DNA from: Neomegalonema sp.
GTDB lineage: Bacteria; Pseudomonadota; Alphaproteobacteria; Rhodobacterales; Rhodobacteraceae
Reading direction: 5' to 3'
Length of the DNA stretch: 64,000 bases
Assembly: GCA_022760435.1 (NCBI GenBank)
Contig: JALEFY010000034.1
Location: 62,001 to 126,000 of the forward strand
Part shown: in pieces, positions 9,787 to 19,430 of the stretch
How positions within the stretch are numbered: the first letter of the stretch is position 1
How the letters are laid out: every line of letters starts with the position of its first letter
Program-made: the position numbers and the translations under genes
The notes under the pieces: model-generated
Told to the model about the DNA's origin: nothing
Databases searched by the model: none
The model's input: only the letters and a program-made list of their open reading frames with translations

Positions 9787-11043
9787 ATGACAGTCGCAGC
9801 GAAATGGCTTTTGGCGGTACTGTTTTGTGCGCTCGTCGCGGCTTGCGGCACAACCGGCTCGCGCGAGTCGCGCCCGGAGGCAACGCCGCGTGCGCCAACC
9901 TTGCTCAGCGAGGCCGAGCGCGCCTTGCAGGATTACTCGGATCGGATCGGCTCCGCGGTGCCTTTCGCGGAAGATGGCAGTATGACCATCGCTCTGCTGG
10001 CCCCGATCAGCCATGGACAGGCGCCGGTGCGAGAGCTCGCGCAATCGCTGGTCGATGCTGCGCAGCTCGCCCGCAATGAAGTGGGCCTGCAAAAGATCAA
10101 TCTGAAGATTTACGACACCAAGGGTCTGCCAAGCGGCGCGGAAGCCGCGGCAAATCAGGCGATCACCGATGGTGCCGGGCTGATCCTCGGTCCACTTTTC
10201 GCCAGCTCGACCAAGGCGATCAAGCCGATGACGCAAATGGCTGGTCTGCCGGTCATTTCCTTCTCCACCGATGTCACCGCTGCCGGAGATAACGTTTATC
10301 TCATCGGCTTCCTTCCTCAGCAGGAGATCAAGCGGGTCGTCGATTACACGTTCTCGCAAGGGGTGCAGAGCTTTGCGGCGCTGACACCGCTGACCGATTA
10401 CGGCGATGTCGCCGCGCAAGCGATCCAGCAAGCGACCGCGCTCAATGGCGCACAGCTCATGACGGTTCAGCGCTATCAGCGCGACTTTCAAGGGATCGAG
10501 GCCGGGGTGAAGGAATTCGCACCGATCTATGAGGCCGCGGCGCAGACGAGCCCGATCAAGGCTGTGCTGCTCGCTGATGATGGCCAGGCGCTCCAGACCC
10601 TGGCGGCCTATCTTGCCTATTTCGATGTCTCCCCCCGTGATGCGCGTTTCATCGGATCGAGCGTCTGGAACACTCCGACTACGCGCAAGGAAACCTCGCT
10701 GCGCAATGGATGGTTTGCGGCGCCGGACCCGAGCCTTGTCGCTCTGTTCGAGCAGCGCTTTGTCAGCACCTATGCGCGCAAGCCGCACGCATTGGGCGGT
10801 CTGGCCTTCGATGCGATCGCTTCGGTGGGCGCGATGGTCTCGGAAGCGCGCGCGGCGGGTAACCCCTACCCGTTCATGCCGGAGGCCATCACCCATTGGC
10901 GCGGTTTCGCTGGGGTCAATGGCATCTTCCGCTTCCTGCCCGATGGGCAAAATGAGCGCGGGCTGGCGATCTTGCAGGTGAATGAGAGCAACTTCACGGT
11001 AATCGACCCGGCACCCACAAGCTTTGAATATAGTGGCTCCTGA
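9787..11043 (+). CDS. Penicillin-binding protein activator LpoA-like lipoprotein (LppC family)
   Basis: 418 residues with a lipoprotein signal peptide: basic start, hydrophobic stretch WLLAVLFCALVAAC and lipobox Cys at residue 20. The mature part is a type I periplasmic-binding-protein fold typical of LppC/LpoA (IALLAPISHGQAPVRELAQSLVDAAQLA; LILGPLFASSTKAIKPMTQ; LPVISFSTD). In gammaproteobacteria LpoA is an outer-membrane activator of PBP1a; the alphaproteobacterial proteins share only the C-terminal half, so an activator role is inference. ATG 9787 is chosen because it exposes the signal peptide. It is divergent from rsmI, as commonly seen, and 3 bp upstream of glnD. Confidence 0.88.
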   Translation: MTVAAKWLLAVLFCALVAACGTTGSRESRPEATPRAPTLLSEAERALQDYSDRIGSAVPFAEDGSMTIALLAPISHGQAPVRELAQSLVDAAQLARNEVGLQKINLKIYDTKGLPSGAEAAANQAITDGAGLILGPLFASSTKAIKPMTQMAGLPVISFSTDVTAAGDNVYLIGFLPQQEIKRVVDYTFSQGVQSFAALTPLTDYGDVAAQAIQQATALNGAQLMTVQRYQRDFQGIEAGVKEFAPIYEAAAQTSPIKAVLLADDGQALQTLAAYLAYFDVSPRDARFIGSSVWNTPTTRKETSLRNGWFAAPDPSLVALFEQRFVSTYARKPHALGGLAFDAIASVGAMVSEARAAGNPYPFMPEAITHWRGFAGVNGIFRFLPDGQNERGLAILQVNESNFTVIDPAPTSFEYSGS

Positions 11044-11046
11044 CGC

Positions 11047-13842
11047 GTGCAAATCTATCAATCTGATCGAGTGATCGAAACTGAGGATCTCGTCGCCGCT
11101 GGCGACGAGATTTTTGATGCCGAGACTGTCAAGAACGCGTTGGCCGCGATTGTCGTCGAGGGCGATGGCGTGCGGGCGCGCAATGAAGCCGCGAAGATCT
11201 TGCGCGAGCAACTCAAGCGCGGTCAGGAGCGGATCAGGGCGGCATTTAAGCAAACCAACAAATCGGGCTTTCGCATTGCTCGCTCGATCTGCTGGCTGAC
11301 TGACCAGATCGTGTGCACGGCCTTTGAATTCGTCGTCACCCGCCTGTTCCCTTTGCATAATCCGACCAAAGGCGAGCGGATCACGTTGGCGGCGGTCGGC
11401 GGCTATGGGCGCGGAGAGATGGCGCCGTTCTCCGATGTCGATCTGCTGTTTCTGACCCCCTACAAGCAAACCGCCTGGGGCGAGACCATCATCGAAGCAA
11501 CGCTCTATCTGCTTTGGGACCTGAAGATGAAGGTTGGCCATTCCTCGCGGTCAATCGATGAATGCATTCGCCTTGGCAGCAGCGATCTCACGATCCGAAC
11601 GGCGCTGCTCGAGGCGCGTTTCCTCTCGGGTGAGGCGCGACTTTTTGCCGATCTTGAGCGGCGCTTGTGGCTTGAATTGTTCGAGAATACCGGCCCGGAT
11701 TTCGTCGAGGCCAAGCTGGCCGAGCGCGACGCCCGGCATTCACGGCAGGGCGGTTCGCGCTATCTGCTCGAGCCCAATGTGAAGGAAAGCAAGGGCGGGC
11801 TGCGCGATTTACAGACGCTCGTCTGGATCGCGAAATATCTCTATAACGCCAACTCGATGCGAGAATTGGTCGCCCGCGGCGTCTTTACCTCGCATGAGGT
11901 GCTGCGTTTCGAGCGAGCGGAGTCGCATCTTTGGTCGGTGCGCTGCGCGCTCCATTACAACGCGAACCGTGCCAATGATCGGCTGACATTCGACCAGCAA
12001 GTCGAGATCGCCGAGCTGTTCGGCTATCATGATCGCGATGGCCAGCGCGCGGTCGAGCGATTCATGAAGCGCTATTTCATCGCCGCCAAGGAGGTGGGCA
12101 ACCTCACCCGGATTTTCTGTGCAGCGCTTGAGCATCAGCATAAGAAGCGCCAGCCCGTGGTCGGCGGCTTGTTCCGCTTTTTCACGTCCTCGCAGGCAGT
12201 CAAGCCGGAGCTGGAATGGATCGAGATGAAGGACGGGCGGATGTTCGTGCCCGATCCGCAGATGCTGAGAAATGATCCGACCAATATCCTGCGGCTGTTA
12301 TCGGTTGCGGTCGAAGCGGATGTCCGGATCCACCCGACAACCTTGCGGATGATCGAGCGGAGCAAGTTCCTGATCGACGAAGAGACGCGGAGCCGCCCGG
12401 AAATGGCCTCGCGTTTTCTGGAGCTGATCGCCCATTCGCGCGATCCGGTTCGGGTGCTCAATCGGCTCAACGAGACCAATATTCTCGGGCGTCTGGTGCC
12501 GCCATTCCAACGGATCACCGGCATGATGCAGTTCAACATGTATCACAGCTACACCGTTGATGAGCACACGATCCGCACGATCGAGTATTTCACCCGGATC
12601 GCCAATGGTGAATTGGCCGAAGACCACCCGATGCTCAGCAAGATTGCAGCATCCTTGTCGGATCGCCGCCTGATGGTGGTTGCGCTGCTGATGCATGATA
12701 TCGGCAAGGGGCTACCGGAGGATCATTCGATTGCCGGTGAGCGGATCGCCCGCGAAGAATGCCCCAAGCTCGGGTTCAGCGCGGCTGAGACAGAGCTGAT
12801 TGCATGGTTGGTGCGCGAGCACCTGACCATGTCGGATACAGCCCAAAAACGCGACATCTCTGATATCGAGACGATCCGCGGCTTTGCTCAGATCGTCCGC
12901 AGCCCCGAAAAGCTGCGCCTGCTCTATCTGTTGACGGTGTGCGATATTCGCGGTGTCGGGCCGGATGTCTGGAATAACTGGAAAGCCCAGCTGCTGCGTG
13001 ATCTTTACACGGCCACGCGGGACTTTCTGACCGGCGACGGCGCAGAGCACACCAAGCAGCGCCGCGTTGCGATGGCGCAAGAGGGGCTGCGCGAGGCATT
13101 GGGGCACTGGACCTCGGAGCATCTGCAAGCGCATTTCGATCGGTTCTCGGCGCCCTATTGGTTGGGGCTCGAAACCGGCACCCATGTGTTCCACGCGCAG
13201 ATGCTCGCGTCATACAAGGGACCGCTCGAGATCGCGGTGCGCCAACAGCAAGAGCGCGATGCGACCGAGATCGCGTTCCTGACCGCAGACCATCCGGGCC
13301 TTTTCGCACGCATGGCCGGAGCTTTTGCGCTGGCCGGCGCCTCCGTGGTCGATGCGCGCTGTTACACCAGCAAGGACGGGATGACGCTCAACACCTTTTG
13401 GGTGCAGGACAGCGCCGGTGAGGCCTATGACGACCCGCGCCGGATCGACGGCATGAAGGATGCGGTTCGTCGGACCTTGCTCGGCGAGGTGGTGCCGCGT
13501 GAGGAGCTGCCGGCCCGGCGCAAGCTCAAGAAGCGCGAGATGTCATTCGACATCCCACCCTCGGTGTCCTTCGACAATACCGGTTCCGAGATCTACACGA
13601 TCATCGAGGTCAATGCCCGTGACCGGGTCGGGCTGCTCCATGATCTGGCCCGCGCGCTCAGCTCGGTGAATGTCAACATCGCCTCGGCGATCATTGCGAC
13701 CTATGGTGAGCATGTCGTCGATGTCTTCTATGTGAAGGATCTGTTTGGCATGCGAATCACGCAGCCCAACAAGCAAAAGCAGATCGAGGAAGCCTTGATG
13801 GCGGCGATCGATCGCGCGACGCGCTCAGCGAACAGGGGCTGA
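11047..13842 (+). CDS. glnD: Bifunctional [protein-PII] uridylyltransferase/uridylyl-removing enzyme
   Basis: 931 residues with the full GlnD architecture. The nucleotidyltransferase motif GGYGRGEMAPFSDVDLLF is at ~118-135. The HD phosphohydrolase domain has HDIGKG at ~550, and two ACT domains begin near residues 741 and 848. The enzyme uridylylates PII at low glutamine and removes UMP at high glutamine, setting glutamine synthetase activity and nitrogen gene expression. The start is a GTG 3 bp after the lipoprotein gene's stop, so translational coupling is likely; the next gene murJ begins 8 bp downstream. Nothing is missing. Confidence 0.97.
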   Translation: MQIYQSDRVIETEDLVAAGDEIFDAETVKNALAAIVVEGDGVRARNEAAKILREQLKRGQERIRAAFKQTNKSGFRIARSICWLTDQIVCTAFEFVVTRLFPLHNPTKGERITLAAVGGYGRGEMAPFSDVDLLFLTPYKQTAWGETIIEATLYLLWDLKMKVGHSSRSIDECIRLGSSDLTIRTALLEARFLSGEARLFADLERRLWLELFENTGPDFVEAKLAERDARHSRQGGSRYLLEPNVKESKGGLRDLQTLVWIAKYLYNANSMRELVARGVFTSHEVLRFERAESHLWSVRCALHYNANRANDRLTFDQQVEIAELFGYHDRDGQRAVERFMKRYFIAAKEVGNLTRIFCAALEHQHKKRQPVVGGLFRFFTSSQAVKPELEWIEMKDGRMFVPDPQMLRNDPTNILRLLSVAVEADVRIHPTTLRMIERSKFLIDEETRSRPEMASRFLELIAHSRDPVRVLNRLNETNILGRLVPPFQRITGMMQFNMYHSYTVDEHTIRTIEYFTRIANGELAEDHPMLSKIAASLSDRRLMVVALLMHDIGKGLPEDHSIAGERIAREECPKLGFSAAETELIAWLVREHLTMSDTAQKRDISDIETIRGFAQIVRSPEKLRLLYLLTVCDIRGVGPDVWNNWKAQLLRDLYTATRDFLTGDGAEHTKQRRVAMAQEGLREALGHWTSEHLQAHFDRFSAPYWLGLETGTHVFHAQMLASYKGPLEIAVRQQQERDATEIAFLTADHPGLFARMAGAFALAGASVVDARCYTSKDGMTLNTFWVQDSAGEAYDDPRRIDGMKDAVRRTLLGEVVPREELPARRKLKKREMSFDIPPSVSFDNTGSEIYTIIEVNARDRVGLLHDLARALSSVNVNIASAIIATYGEHVVDVFYVKDLFGMRITQPNKQKQIEEALMAAIDRATRSANRG

Positions 13843-13850
13843 AAGCGGCG

Positions 13851-15404
13851 ATGAAGCTGATTAGCGCCTTTCTGACCGTTGGCGGTATGACGATGATCTC
13901 GCGGGTGCTGGGCCTGGCGCGCGAGATCCTGATCGCGGCCTTGCTTGGCGCGGGACCGATCGCCGAAGCGTTCTTTGTCGCCTTTCGCTTTCCGAACCTG
14001 TTTCGGCGTTTCTTTGCCGAGGGTGCCTTCAACATGGCTTTTGTGCCGCTCTTCGCCAAGAAGCTCGAAGGCGAGGGAGAGGCGGATGCGCGCGGTTTTG
14101 CCGAAGACGCAATGGCTGGCTTGCTCTCGGTGCTGTTCGTGCTGGTGCTCGCGGCGCAGCTCACGATGCCCTGGCTGATCTACGCGATCGCGTATGGCTT
14201 TGCGGATGATCCGGAAAAGCTGTCCCTCGCCACGCTGTTTAGCCAGATCCAGTTTCCCTATCTGTTGTTCATGTCGCTGACCGCCCTGGTGAGTGGCGTG
14301 CTCAATTCGCTCGGCAAGTTTGCGGCGGCGGCCGGGGCACCGATCCTGCTCAACCTGACCATGATCGCTGGAATGGGGTTGGCCTGGTCGCTGGGCGGCT
14401 CGGTGGGGCATTACCTTTCGGTGTCGGTGCTGATCGCCGGGATCTTGCAATTCGCCTTGGTCTACCATGCCGCCGCGCGGGCTGGGATGCGGCTTGGTTT
14501 CAAGGCACCGGTTTGGACGCCCGAGCTCAAGCGGTTGCTGGCAATCGGGGTCCCGGCGGCGATCGCGGGCGGGGTGACCCAGCTCAACATCCTGATCGGG
14601 ACGGTCGTGGCAAGCTTCTTTGACGGTGCGGTTGCCTGGCTGACCTATGCGGACCGGCTGTATCAATTGCCGCTCGGCGTTGTTGGCGTCGCGATCGGCG
14701 TTGCCTTGTTGCCGGAGCTGTCGCGCTGCCTTCGAGCCGATGATCAGGCCGGATCGGGGAGCGCGCTCAATGCGGCATTGCAATTCTCACTTCTTCTCAC
14801 TTTGCCAGCGGCGGTTGCGCTGTCGGTGATTGGGGAGGCGATTGTTGCGCTGCTTTACGCGCGTGGAGCCTTTGGCGAAATGGACGTGGCGGCGACCTCG
14901 CAAGCGCTGTTCTATTTCGCCCTTGGTTTGCCGGCCTATGTGCTCAACAAGGTGTTCTCGCCGATCTATTTCGCCAATGAAGATACGAAAACCCCGCTGC
15001 GCTATGCCGTGATCTCCATGGTCGTGAATACCGCCATGAGTATCGGGCTCGCTTTTGCGATCGGTTGGCTGGCGATCCCGATTGCGACGGCGGCGGCGGC
15101 CTGGGTGAATGTGCTGCTGCTCTGGATCGGAGTGGAGGACAAGAACGCCTACCGGATCACCGTGCGCACCCAGCGCCGCTTGCTGGCCGCGGCCTGTGCG
15201 AGCGTGATCATGGGCTCGGTCCTCTATCTTGTCGGCGCGCATATGCAAGATCAGGTTGCGGACCCCCTTCTGCGCATTCCGGCCGTTCTCGGGCTGGTCG
15301 CACTCGGTATGGCCGTCTATGCCGCCTGCGCCTTTGCGCTGGGCGCGGTTTCGCCATCGCAGATCAGGTCTATGTTGCGTCGGCGCGGCAAGGAAGAGGC
15401 TTGA
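13851..15404 (+). CDS. murJ: Lipid II flippase MurJ (MviN)
   Basis: 517 residues, strongly hydrophobic with about 14 predicted membrane segments. MurJ hallmarks: start [48 protein letters not shown] (Arg-rich first cavity), and [21 protein letters not shown]. It flips lipid II across the inner membrane for peptidoglycan synthesis. It lies 8 bp after glnD and ahead of trpS, an arrangement shared by many alphaproteobacteria. The ATG at 13851 is the natural start. Confidence 0.97.
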   Translation: MKLISAFLTVGGMTMISRVLGLAREILIAALLGAGPIAEAFFVAFRFPNLFRRFFAEGAFNMAFVPLFAKKLEGEGEADARGFAEDAMAGLLSVLFVLVLAAQLTMPWLIYAIAYGFADDPEKLSLATLFSQIQFPYLLFMSLTALVSGVLNSLGKFAAAAGAPILLNLTMIAGMGLAWSLGGSVGHYLSVSVLIAGILQFALVYHAAARAGMRLGFKAPVWTPELKRLLAIGVPAAIAGGVTQLNILIGTVVASFFDGAVAWLTYADRLYQLPLGVVGVAIGVALLPELSRCLRADDQAGSGSALNAALQFSLLLTLPAAVALSVIGEAIVALLYARGAFGEMDVAATSQALFYFALGLPAYVLNKVFSPIYFANEDTKTPLRYAVISMVVNTAMSIGLAFAIGWLAIPIATAAAAWVNVLLLWIGVEDKNAYRITVRTQRRLLAAACASVIMGSVLYLVGAHMQDQVADPLLRIPAVLGLVALGMAVYAACAFALGAVSPSQIRSMLRRRGKEEA

Positions 15405-15459
15405 CCCTGAGAAATTGTCTCGCGATATCGGGTCGCTCAGGATAGGCGAGGAGATCTTC

Positions 15460-16485
15460 ATGACCGAAGGCAAGCAACACGTCCAACGTGTCTTTTCGGG
15501 CGTACAGCCGACGGGCAATCTGCATCTTGGCAATTACCTCGGAGCCGTGCGCAATTTCGTGCGACTTCAAGATGATTACGAATGCGTCTACTGCATCGTT
15601 GATCTTCACGCGATCACCGTTCGGCAAGAGCCGGAGACGCTGCGCCGCTCGATCCGCGAGCTGGCCGCTGCCTATCTGGCATGCGGGGTCGATCCACAGC
15701 GCAGCGCGATCTTCAATCAAAGCCAGGTCTCGCAACATGCGGAGCTGGGTTGGGTCCTGAACTGCATTGCTCGAATGGGTTGGCTCAATCGCATGACCCA
15801 GTTCAAGGAAAAGGCCGGCAAGGATCGGGAGAAGGCGTCCGTGGGTCTCTACGACTACCCGGTTCTGCAAGCCGCCGACATTCTGGCCTATCGCGCGACC
15901 CATGTGCCCATCGGGGAAGATCAGAAGCAGCATATCGAGCTTTGCCGGGACATCGCGGCGAAGTTCAACAATGACTATGAGGTCGAAGACTTCTTCCCTC
16001 TGCCTGAGCCGCTCATTCAATCGGCTGCGGCGCGGGTGATGAGCCTGCGTGACGGCTCCAAGAAGATGTCGAAATCGGACCCCTCCGATGCCTCGCGGAT
16101 CAATCTGACCGATGATGCGGATCAGATCGCCAAGAAGATCCGCAAGGCCAAGACCGATCCGGAACCCTTGCCCGATACTGTCGAGGGTCTCGAGGAGCGG
16201 CCAGAGGCGCGCAATCTCGTCGGCATCTATGCGGCGCTCAATGATCAGAGCGTTGAGGCGGTGGTCACCGAGTTTGCCGGCAAGCAGTTCGGCACTTTCA
16301 AGCCGGCGCTGGCCGATCTTGCCGTCGCCAAGCTCGGTCCGATTGCCGAGGAGATGCAGCGTCATCTCGCTGACCTCTCCCATATCGACGAGATCCTAGC
16401 CAAGGGTGCCGAGCGCGCCGAGGCGATCGCGGAGCCGGTCGTGCGCGAGGTCTATGATGTGATGGGTCTGCTGCGCACTCGCTGA
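15460..16485 (+). CDS. trpS: Tryptophanyl-tRNA synthetase
   Basis: 341 residues, normal for bacterial TrpRS. The class I signatures are visible: [13 protein letters not shown] (HIGH-type) near the N-terminus and KMSKS at 202-206. It charges tRNA-Trp. The frame is open far upstream of the true start; ATG 15460 is chosen because [20 protein letters not shown] matches the family N-terminus and follows GGCGAGGAGATC. A 55-bp gap separates it from murJ. Confidence 0.97.
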   Translation: MTEGKQHVQRVFSGVQPTGNLHLGNYLGAVRNFVRLQDDYECVYCIVDLHAITVRQEPETLRRSIRELAAAYLACGVDPQRSAIFNQSQVSQHAELGWVLNCIARMGWLNRMTQFKEKAGKDREKASVGLYDYPVLQAADILAYRATHVPIGEDQKQHIELCRDIAAKFNNDYEVEDFFPLPEPLIQSAAARVMSLRDGSKKMSKSDPSDASRINLTDDADQIAKKIRKAKTDPEPLPDTVEGLEERPEARNLVGIYAALNDQSVEAVVTEFAGKQFGTFKPALADLAVAKLGPIAEEMQRHLADLSHIDEILAKGAERAEAIAEPVVREVYDVMGLLRTR

Positions 16486-16542
16486 CGGGAGCGGCGGCAC
16501 TTTCTTCTTGTAATCGAACAACGGATTGCTCAGCGTATCGCG

Positions 16543-17013
16543 ATGTCAATGGATGAACGGAAATTCCTGGTTGTCGTCGATCAGACAGCCGAGTGCCTGA
16601 AGGCTCTACGCTTTGCCGCGCGCCGTGCCGAGCGAACCGGGGGCGGTGTCTCGATGCTTTTCGTCATCGAGCCGGACAGCTTCCAGCATTGGCAACTCGT
16701 GGCAGATCGGATGCGTGATGAGGCTCATCAGGAAGCCGAAGAACGACTGCTCGCGCTCTCCGAAGAGGTGAAGTCCGTAACCGGGGTCTCACCGGACTAT
16801 ATGATCCGGGAGGGCAAGAAGAATGAGGCCGTCCTCGCGCATATCGAAGAAAACCCGAATGTGCGGATTCTTGTCCTGGGTGCGGGCACTGAAACCGAGG
16901 GGCCTGGTCCTTTGGTAACGGCACTGGCGGGCAAGCTCGCGGGTCGTATGAAAGTCCCTGTGACCATCGTTCCAGGTGCAATGAGCCTCGAAGAGATTGA
17001 CGCCCTGTGCTGA
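16543..17013 (+). CDS. Universal stress protein (UspA family)
   Basis: 156 residues with one Usp domain. The N-terminal strand KFLVVVDQTAECLKALRFAARRA carries the Asp of the ATP-binding class. The C-terminal RILVLGAGTET..GPLVTALAGKLAGRMKVPVTIVPG corresponds to the G-2x-G-9x-G(S/T) phosphate loop in altered form. The physiological role is unknown; such proteins bind ATP and are induced by stress. It sits 57 bp after trpS and 48 bp before the Nfu gene. Start ATG 16543 or 16549, two codons apart, cannot be decided. Confidence 0.9.
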   Translation: MSMDERKFLVVVDQTAECLKALRFAARRAERTGGGVSMLFVIEPDSFQHWQLVADRMRDEAHQEAEERLLALSEEVKSVTGVSPDYMIREGKKNEAVLAHIEENPNVRILVLGAGTETEGPGPLVTALAGKLAGRMKVPVTIVPGAMSLEEIDALC

Positions 17014-17061
17014 GCACAACATATGAAGGTCAGCCATTCTGATCTTCGATGAGAGAACGTG

Positions 17062-17628
17062 ATGTTTATTCAGACCGAATCCACGCCCAACCCGGCGACC
17101 CTGAAATTTCTCCCGGGCTCGACCGTTTTTGCCTCGGGCTCGGTGGAATTCGGCTCGATGGAAGAAGCATCGGCATCGCCACTTGCGCGGCGGGTTTTCA
17201 TGGTCGAGGGGGTCGAGAACGTGTTTCTCGGTCCGGATTTCATCTCCGTCACCAAATCGGACGATGTCGAATGGGCGCATGTGAAACCGGCGATCCTCGG
17301 CGCGGTGATGGAGCATTTCCAGTCGGGCCAGCCGGTCATGGAAGCCGATGCAAAGGGCGGCGATGGCGGGCATGCCGAGCATGATGGGCCGGATGCGGAG
17401 ATTGTGCGTCAGGTAAAGGATCTGCTCGACACGCGGGTGCGCCCGGCTGTTGCTCAGGATGGTGGCGATATCACCTTTCATGGCTTCGAGAACGGGATCG
17501 TTTATCTGACAATGCGCGGTGCCTGCGCCGGTTGCCCCAGCTCGACCATGACGCTCAAGTCCGGGATCGAGAACTTGCTGCGCCATTACATTCCGGAAGT
17601 GACCGAAGTTCGGCCCGTCCAAGTCTGA
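17062..17628 (+). CDS. NifU-like Fe-S cluster scaffold/carrier (Nfu)
   Basis: 188 residues in the two-domain Nfu layout. The N-terminal Nfu_N domain (MFIQTESTPNPATLKFLPG) is followed by a short linker rich in G, H and D, then the C-terminal NifU domain with the CxxC pair C155/C158 in GACAGCPSS. It receives and delivers [4Fe-4S] clusters to target proteins. I start at ATG 17062; a GTG directly before it is in frame but adds one residue only. tsaB begins 4 bp later, so the two are probably co-transcribed. Confidence 0.95.
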   Translation: MFIQTESTPNPATLKFLPGSTVFASGSVEFGSMEEASASPLARRVFMVEGVENVFLGPDFISVTKSDDVEWAHVKPAILGAVMEHFQSGQPVMEADAKGGDGGHAEHDGPDAEIVRQVKDLLDTRVRPAVAQDGGDITFHGFENGIVYLTMRGACAGCPSSTMTLKSGIENLLRHYIPEVTEVRPVQV

Positions 17629-17632
17629 TCGT

Positions 17633-18256
17633 ATGGCTCTGCTTGCCATCGATACGACAGCGGAAGCTTGCAAGGCGCTGGTCCATGACAAGGGGCGCGT
17701 GATCGGAGTGTGCCGCGAAGAAATGGCGCGCGGGCATGGTGACCGGGTTTTGCCGGTGATCGAGGCAGCGCTCACGCGAGCCGGATTAGACTTCGCCGGG
17801 CTCGATCGCTTCGCGGTGCTGACCGGACCCGGTTCCTTCACCGGCGTTCGGGTCGGGGTCGCAGCGGCAAGAGCGCTCGGATTGGCGCTCGGATGCCCGG
17901 TCCTGGGTATCGATGGCTACGCGGTGCTCTGTGCGCAGGCGCGCGAGGCATTTTCTCTTCAGGTTGGGAGCGTGATCCGTATCGGCTTTGGCCGTCCGTC
18001 CAGCCCGGTACTGCGTGACTTTCTGCGAACGGATGATGGTTTCGTCGCTATCGCGCCTCGCGGCTGCGTCGATCATGAAATTGGTCCGGCCTTCGAGCAG
18101 GCGGCGCTGCGCGAGCCGGATCTCGAAACGCTTTGCGAGATCGTTGCCGGCATCAGCGACCCGGCGCAGCATCCCGCCAAGCCCTGCTATCTGCGCGCGC
18201 CAGATGCCGAGCCCGGCAAGTTCACGCTGCGAAGCAAGCTGCTTCCGGATGGATAG
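17633..18256 (+). CDS. tsaB: tRNA threonylcarbamoyladenosine biosynthesis protein TsaB
   Basis: 207 residues. ASKHA-fold motifs are LLAIDTTAEACKALV at the N-terminus and RFAVLTGPGSFTGVRVGVAAARALGLALGCPVLGI, the TsaB dimerisation and partner-binding region. It acts with TsaD and TsaE to make t6A37 in ANN-decoding tRNAs. It is a little shorter than the E. coli protein (231), with the loss in the variable C-terminal half. The stop overlaps the rimI start by 8 bp, the usual tsaB-rimI coupling. Confidence 0.95.
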   Translation: MALLAIDTTAEACKALVHDKGRVIGVCREEMARGHGDRVLPVIEAALTRAGLDFAGLDRFAVLTGPGSFTGVRVGVAAARALGLALGCPVLGIDGYAVLCAQAREAFSLQVGSVIRIGFGRPSSPVLRDFLRTDDGFVAIAPRGCVDHEIGPAFEQAALREPDLETLCEIVAGISDPAQHPAKPCYLRAPDAEPGKFTLRSKLLPDG

Positions 18257-18719
18257 CCCGCAGATCCGCCCGCTGGGCTCCGAAGCCGCTGCTCAAATGG
18301 CGGGACTTCACAAGCGCGCCTTTGAGAATATCGGTCAGGTCTGGAGTTGCGAGGATCTGGAGGCGCTATTGTCGCGCGTCTTCACAAGGGGCTGGGGAGT
18401 GTTTGCGGGCGCGCGGCTTCGGAGCTTTATCCTTTTCCAGATACTGGGCGATGAAGCCGAGATCCTGACCCTGGCAAGTGATCCAGAGCATCGCCGGTCC
18501 GGCCATGCCAGAAGCCTGTTAGAGAAATCCGAGAAAGAATTTCTGCCGCTTGGTGTAAATTCTCTGTTTCTGGAGGTTTCGTCAGACAATCATCCGGCTA
18601 TTTCGCTCTATTCAGCTATGGGCTTCGCGCAGATTGGGCTCAGGAAAAATTACTATCGAATGTCCAATGGTGAGAGCACAGATGCACTGGTGATGCAGAG
18701 AAAGTTAATGAAATTCTAA
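18249..18719 (+). CDS. rimI: Ribosomal protein S18-alanine N-acetyltransferase-like GNAT protein
   Basis: 156 residues, a GNAT acetyltransferase. The acetyl-CoA pyrophosphate loop is EILTLASDPEHRRSGHARSLL, in which the usual Q/RxxGxG/A reads RRSGHA. The typical RimI C-terminal part follows (LFLEVSSDNHPAISLYSAMGFAQIGLRKNYYR). RimI acetylates the N-terminal alanine of S18; substrate here is inferred from position directly behind tsaB. ATG 18249 overlaps tsaB by 8 bp. The last third is more A+T-rich than its neighbours. The gene ends just before the AT-rich mucR promoter region. Confidence 0.88.
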   Translation: MDSPQIRPLGSEAAAQMAGLHKRAFENIGQVWSCEDLEALLSRVFTRGWGVFAGARLRSFILFQILGDEAEILTLASDPEHRRSGHARSLLEKSEKEFLPLGVNSLFLEVSSDNHPAISLYSAMGFAQIGLRKNYYRMSNGESTDALVMQRKLMKF

Positions 18720-18770
18720 TACTGAGAGAATTATAATTAACCCATCGCTCTAAAATATTCGGACAAAGTG

Positions 18771-18798
18771 TTGACCCGACTAAACTTCCGTGTATTTT
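18771..18798 (+). promoter_or_regulatory. Candidate sigma-70-type promoter for the mucR gene
   Basis: In the 204-bp AT-rich gap before mucR, TTGACC (18771-18776) is followed after 16 bp by TATTTT (18793-18798). The surrounding DNA has several T-A steps (TTATAATTAA, TAAAATATTC), the kind of AT-rich DNA MucR proteins are known to bind, so autoregulation is plausible. Pattern only. Confidence 0.4.
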
Positions 18799-18923
18799 CT
18801 CTTCTTGAAAAGTGTGGCAAAGCGCGAGCAGCTAGCGCGCGTCGGGGCAATTCTGCCCAATTGCCACCCTAATGTTTATGCCAAAAAGTGGGTATGTCTG
18901 CCATGAGATATGAGCGTGAGATT

Positions 18924-19355
18924 ATGAACGAAAGTAAACCCGGTGCAGCGGTGGATGTCTCCGAACTGCTGCAACTGACCTCCGACATTGTTTCTTCGCA
19001 TGTCTCAAACAACCCGGTCGCGCAGTCTGATCTCACCGGTCTGATCAAATCAGTTTACGCCACGTTGCAAGAACTGACCTCTGAGGAGGAAGAAGAGCCG
19101 GTTGAGGAGCTCAAGCCTGCTGTCCCGATCAAGAAATCGATCACGGATGACTACATCATCTGTCTCGAAGACGGGAAAAAACTCAAGATGCTCAAGCGGC
19201 ATCTGAACTCGCAATATAACATGACGCCGGAAGAATATCGCGCCCGCTGGGGGCTGCCGGCCGATTATCCGATGGTCGCGCCGAGCTATGCAGCAAAGCG
19301 CCAGCAGCTCGCCAAGGAAATCGGGCTCGGTCGTAACCGGACCCGTTCGCGCTGA
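18924..19355 (+). CDS. MucR/Ros family transcriptional regulator
   Basis: 143 residues from ATG 18924 (MNESKPGAAVDVSELL); in-frame starts at 18888 (GTG), 18897 and 18903 would add 7-12 residues, and none has a strong ribosome site. The N-terminal helical oligomerisation part (LLQLTSDIVSSHVSNNPV) is followed by an acidic run and the Ros-type DNA-binding fold: YIICLEDGKKLKMLKRHLNSQYNMTPEEYRARWGLP and MVAPSYAAKRQQLAKEIGLG. The classical Cys-x2-Cys finger is degenerate (CLED), as in other alphaproteobacterial MucR proteins reported to fold without full zinc ligation. MucR proteins are H-NS-like silencers of AT-rich promoters. Targets here are unknown. Confidence 0.93.
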   Translation: MNESKPGAAVDVSELLQLTSDIVSSHVSNNPVAQSDLTGLIKSVYATLQELTSEEEEEPVEELKPAVPIKKSITDDYIICLEDGKKLKMLKRHLNSQYNMTPEEYRARWGLPADYPMVAPSYAAKRQQLAKEIGLGRNRTRSR

Positions 19356-19382
19356 GCGCATGATCCAGGATTGATGAAATCG

Positions 19383-19416
19383 ACGCGCGCGCCCCTTTGA
19401 AGGCGCGCGTTTTTTG
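19383..19416 (+). terminator. Rho-independent terminator after mucR
   Basis: Stem ACGCGCGC (19383-19390) pairs with GCGCGCGT (19403-19410), followed by a run of six T from 19410. It lies 27 bp after the mucR stop and ends 15 bp before the miaB start, so it isolates mucR from the miaB operon. Confidence 0.85.
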
Positions 19417-19430
19417 TTTATCCACGAGCG

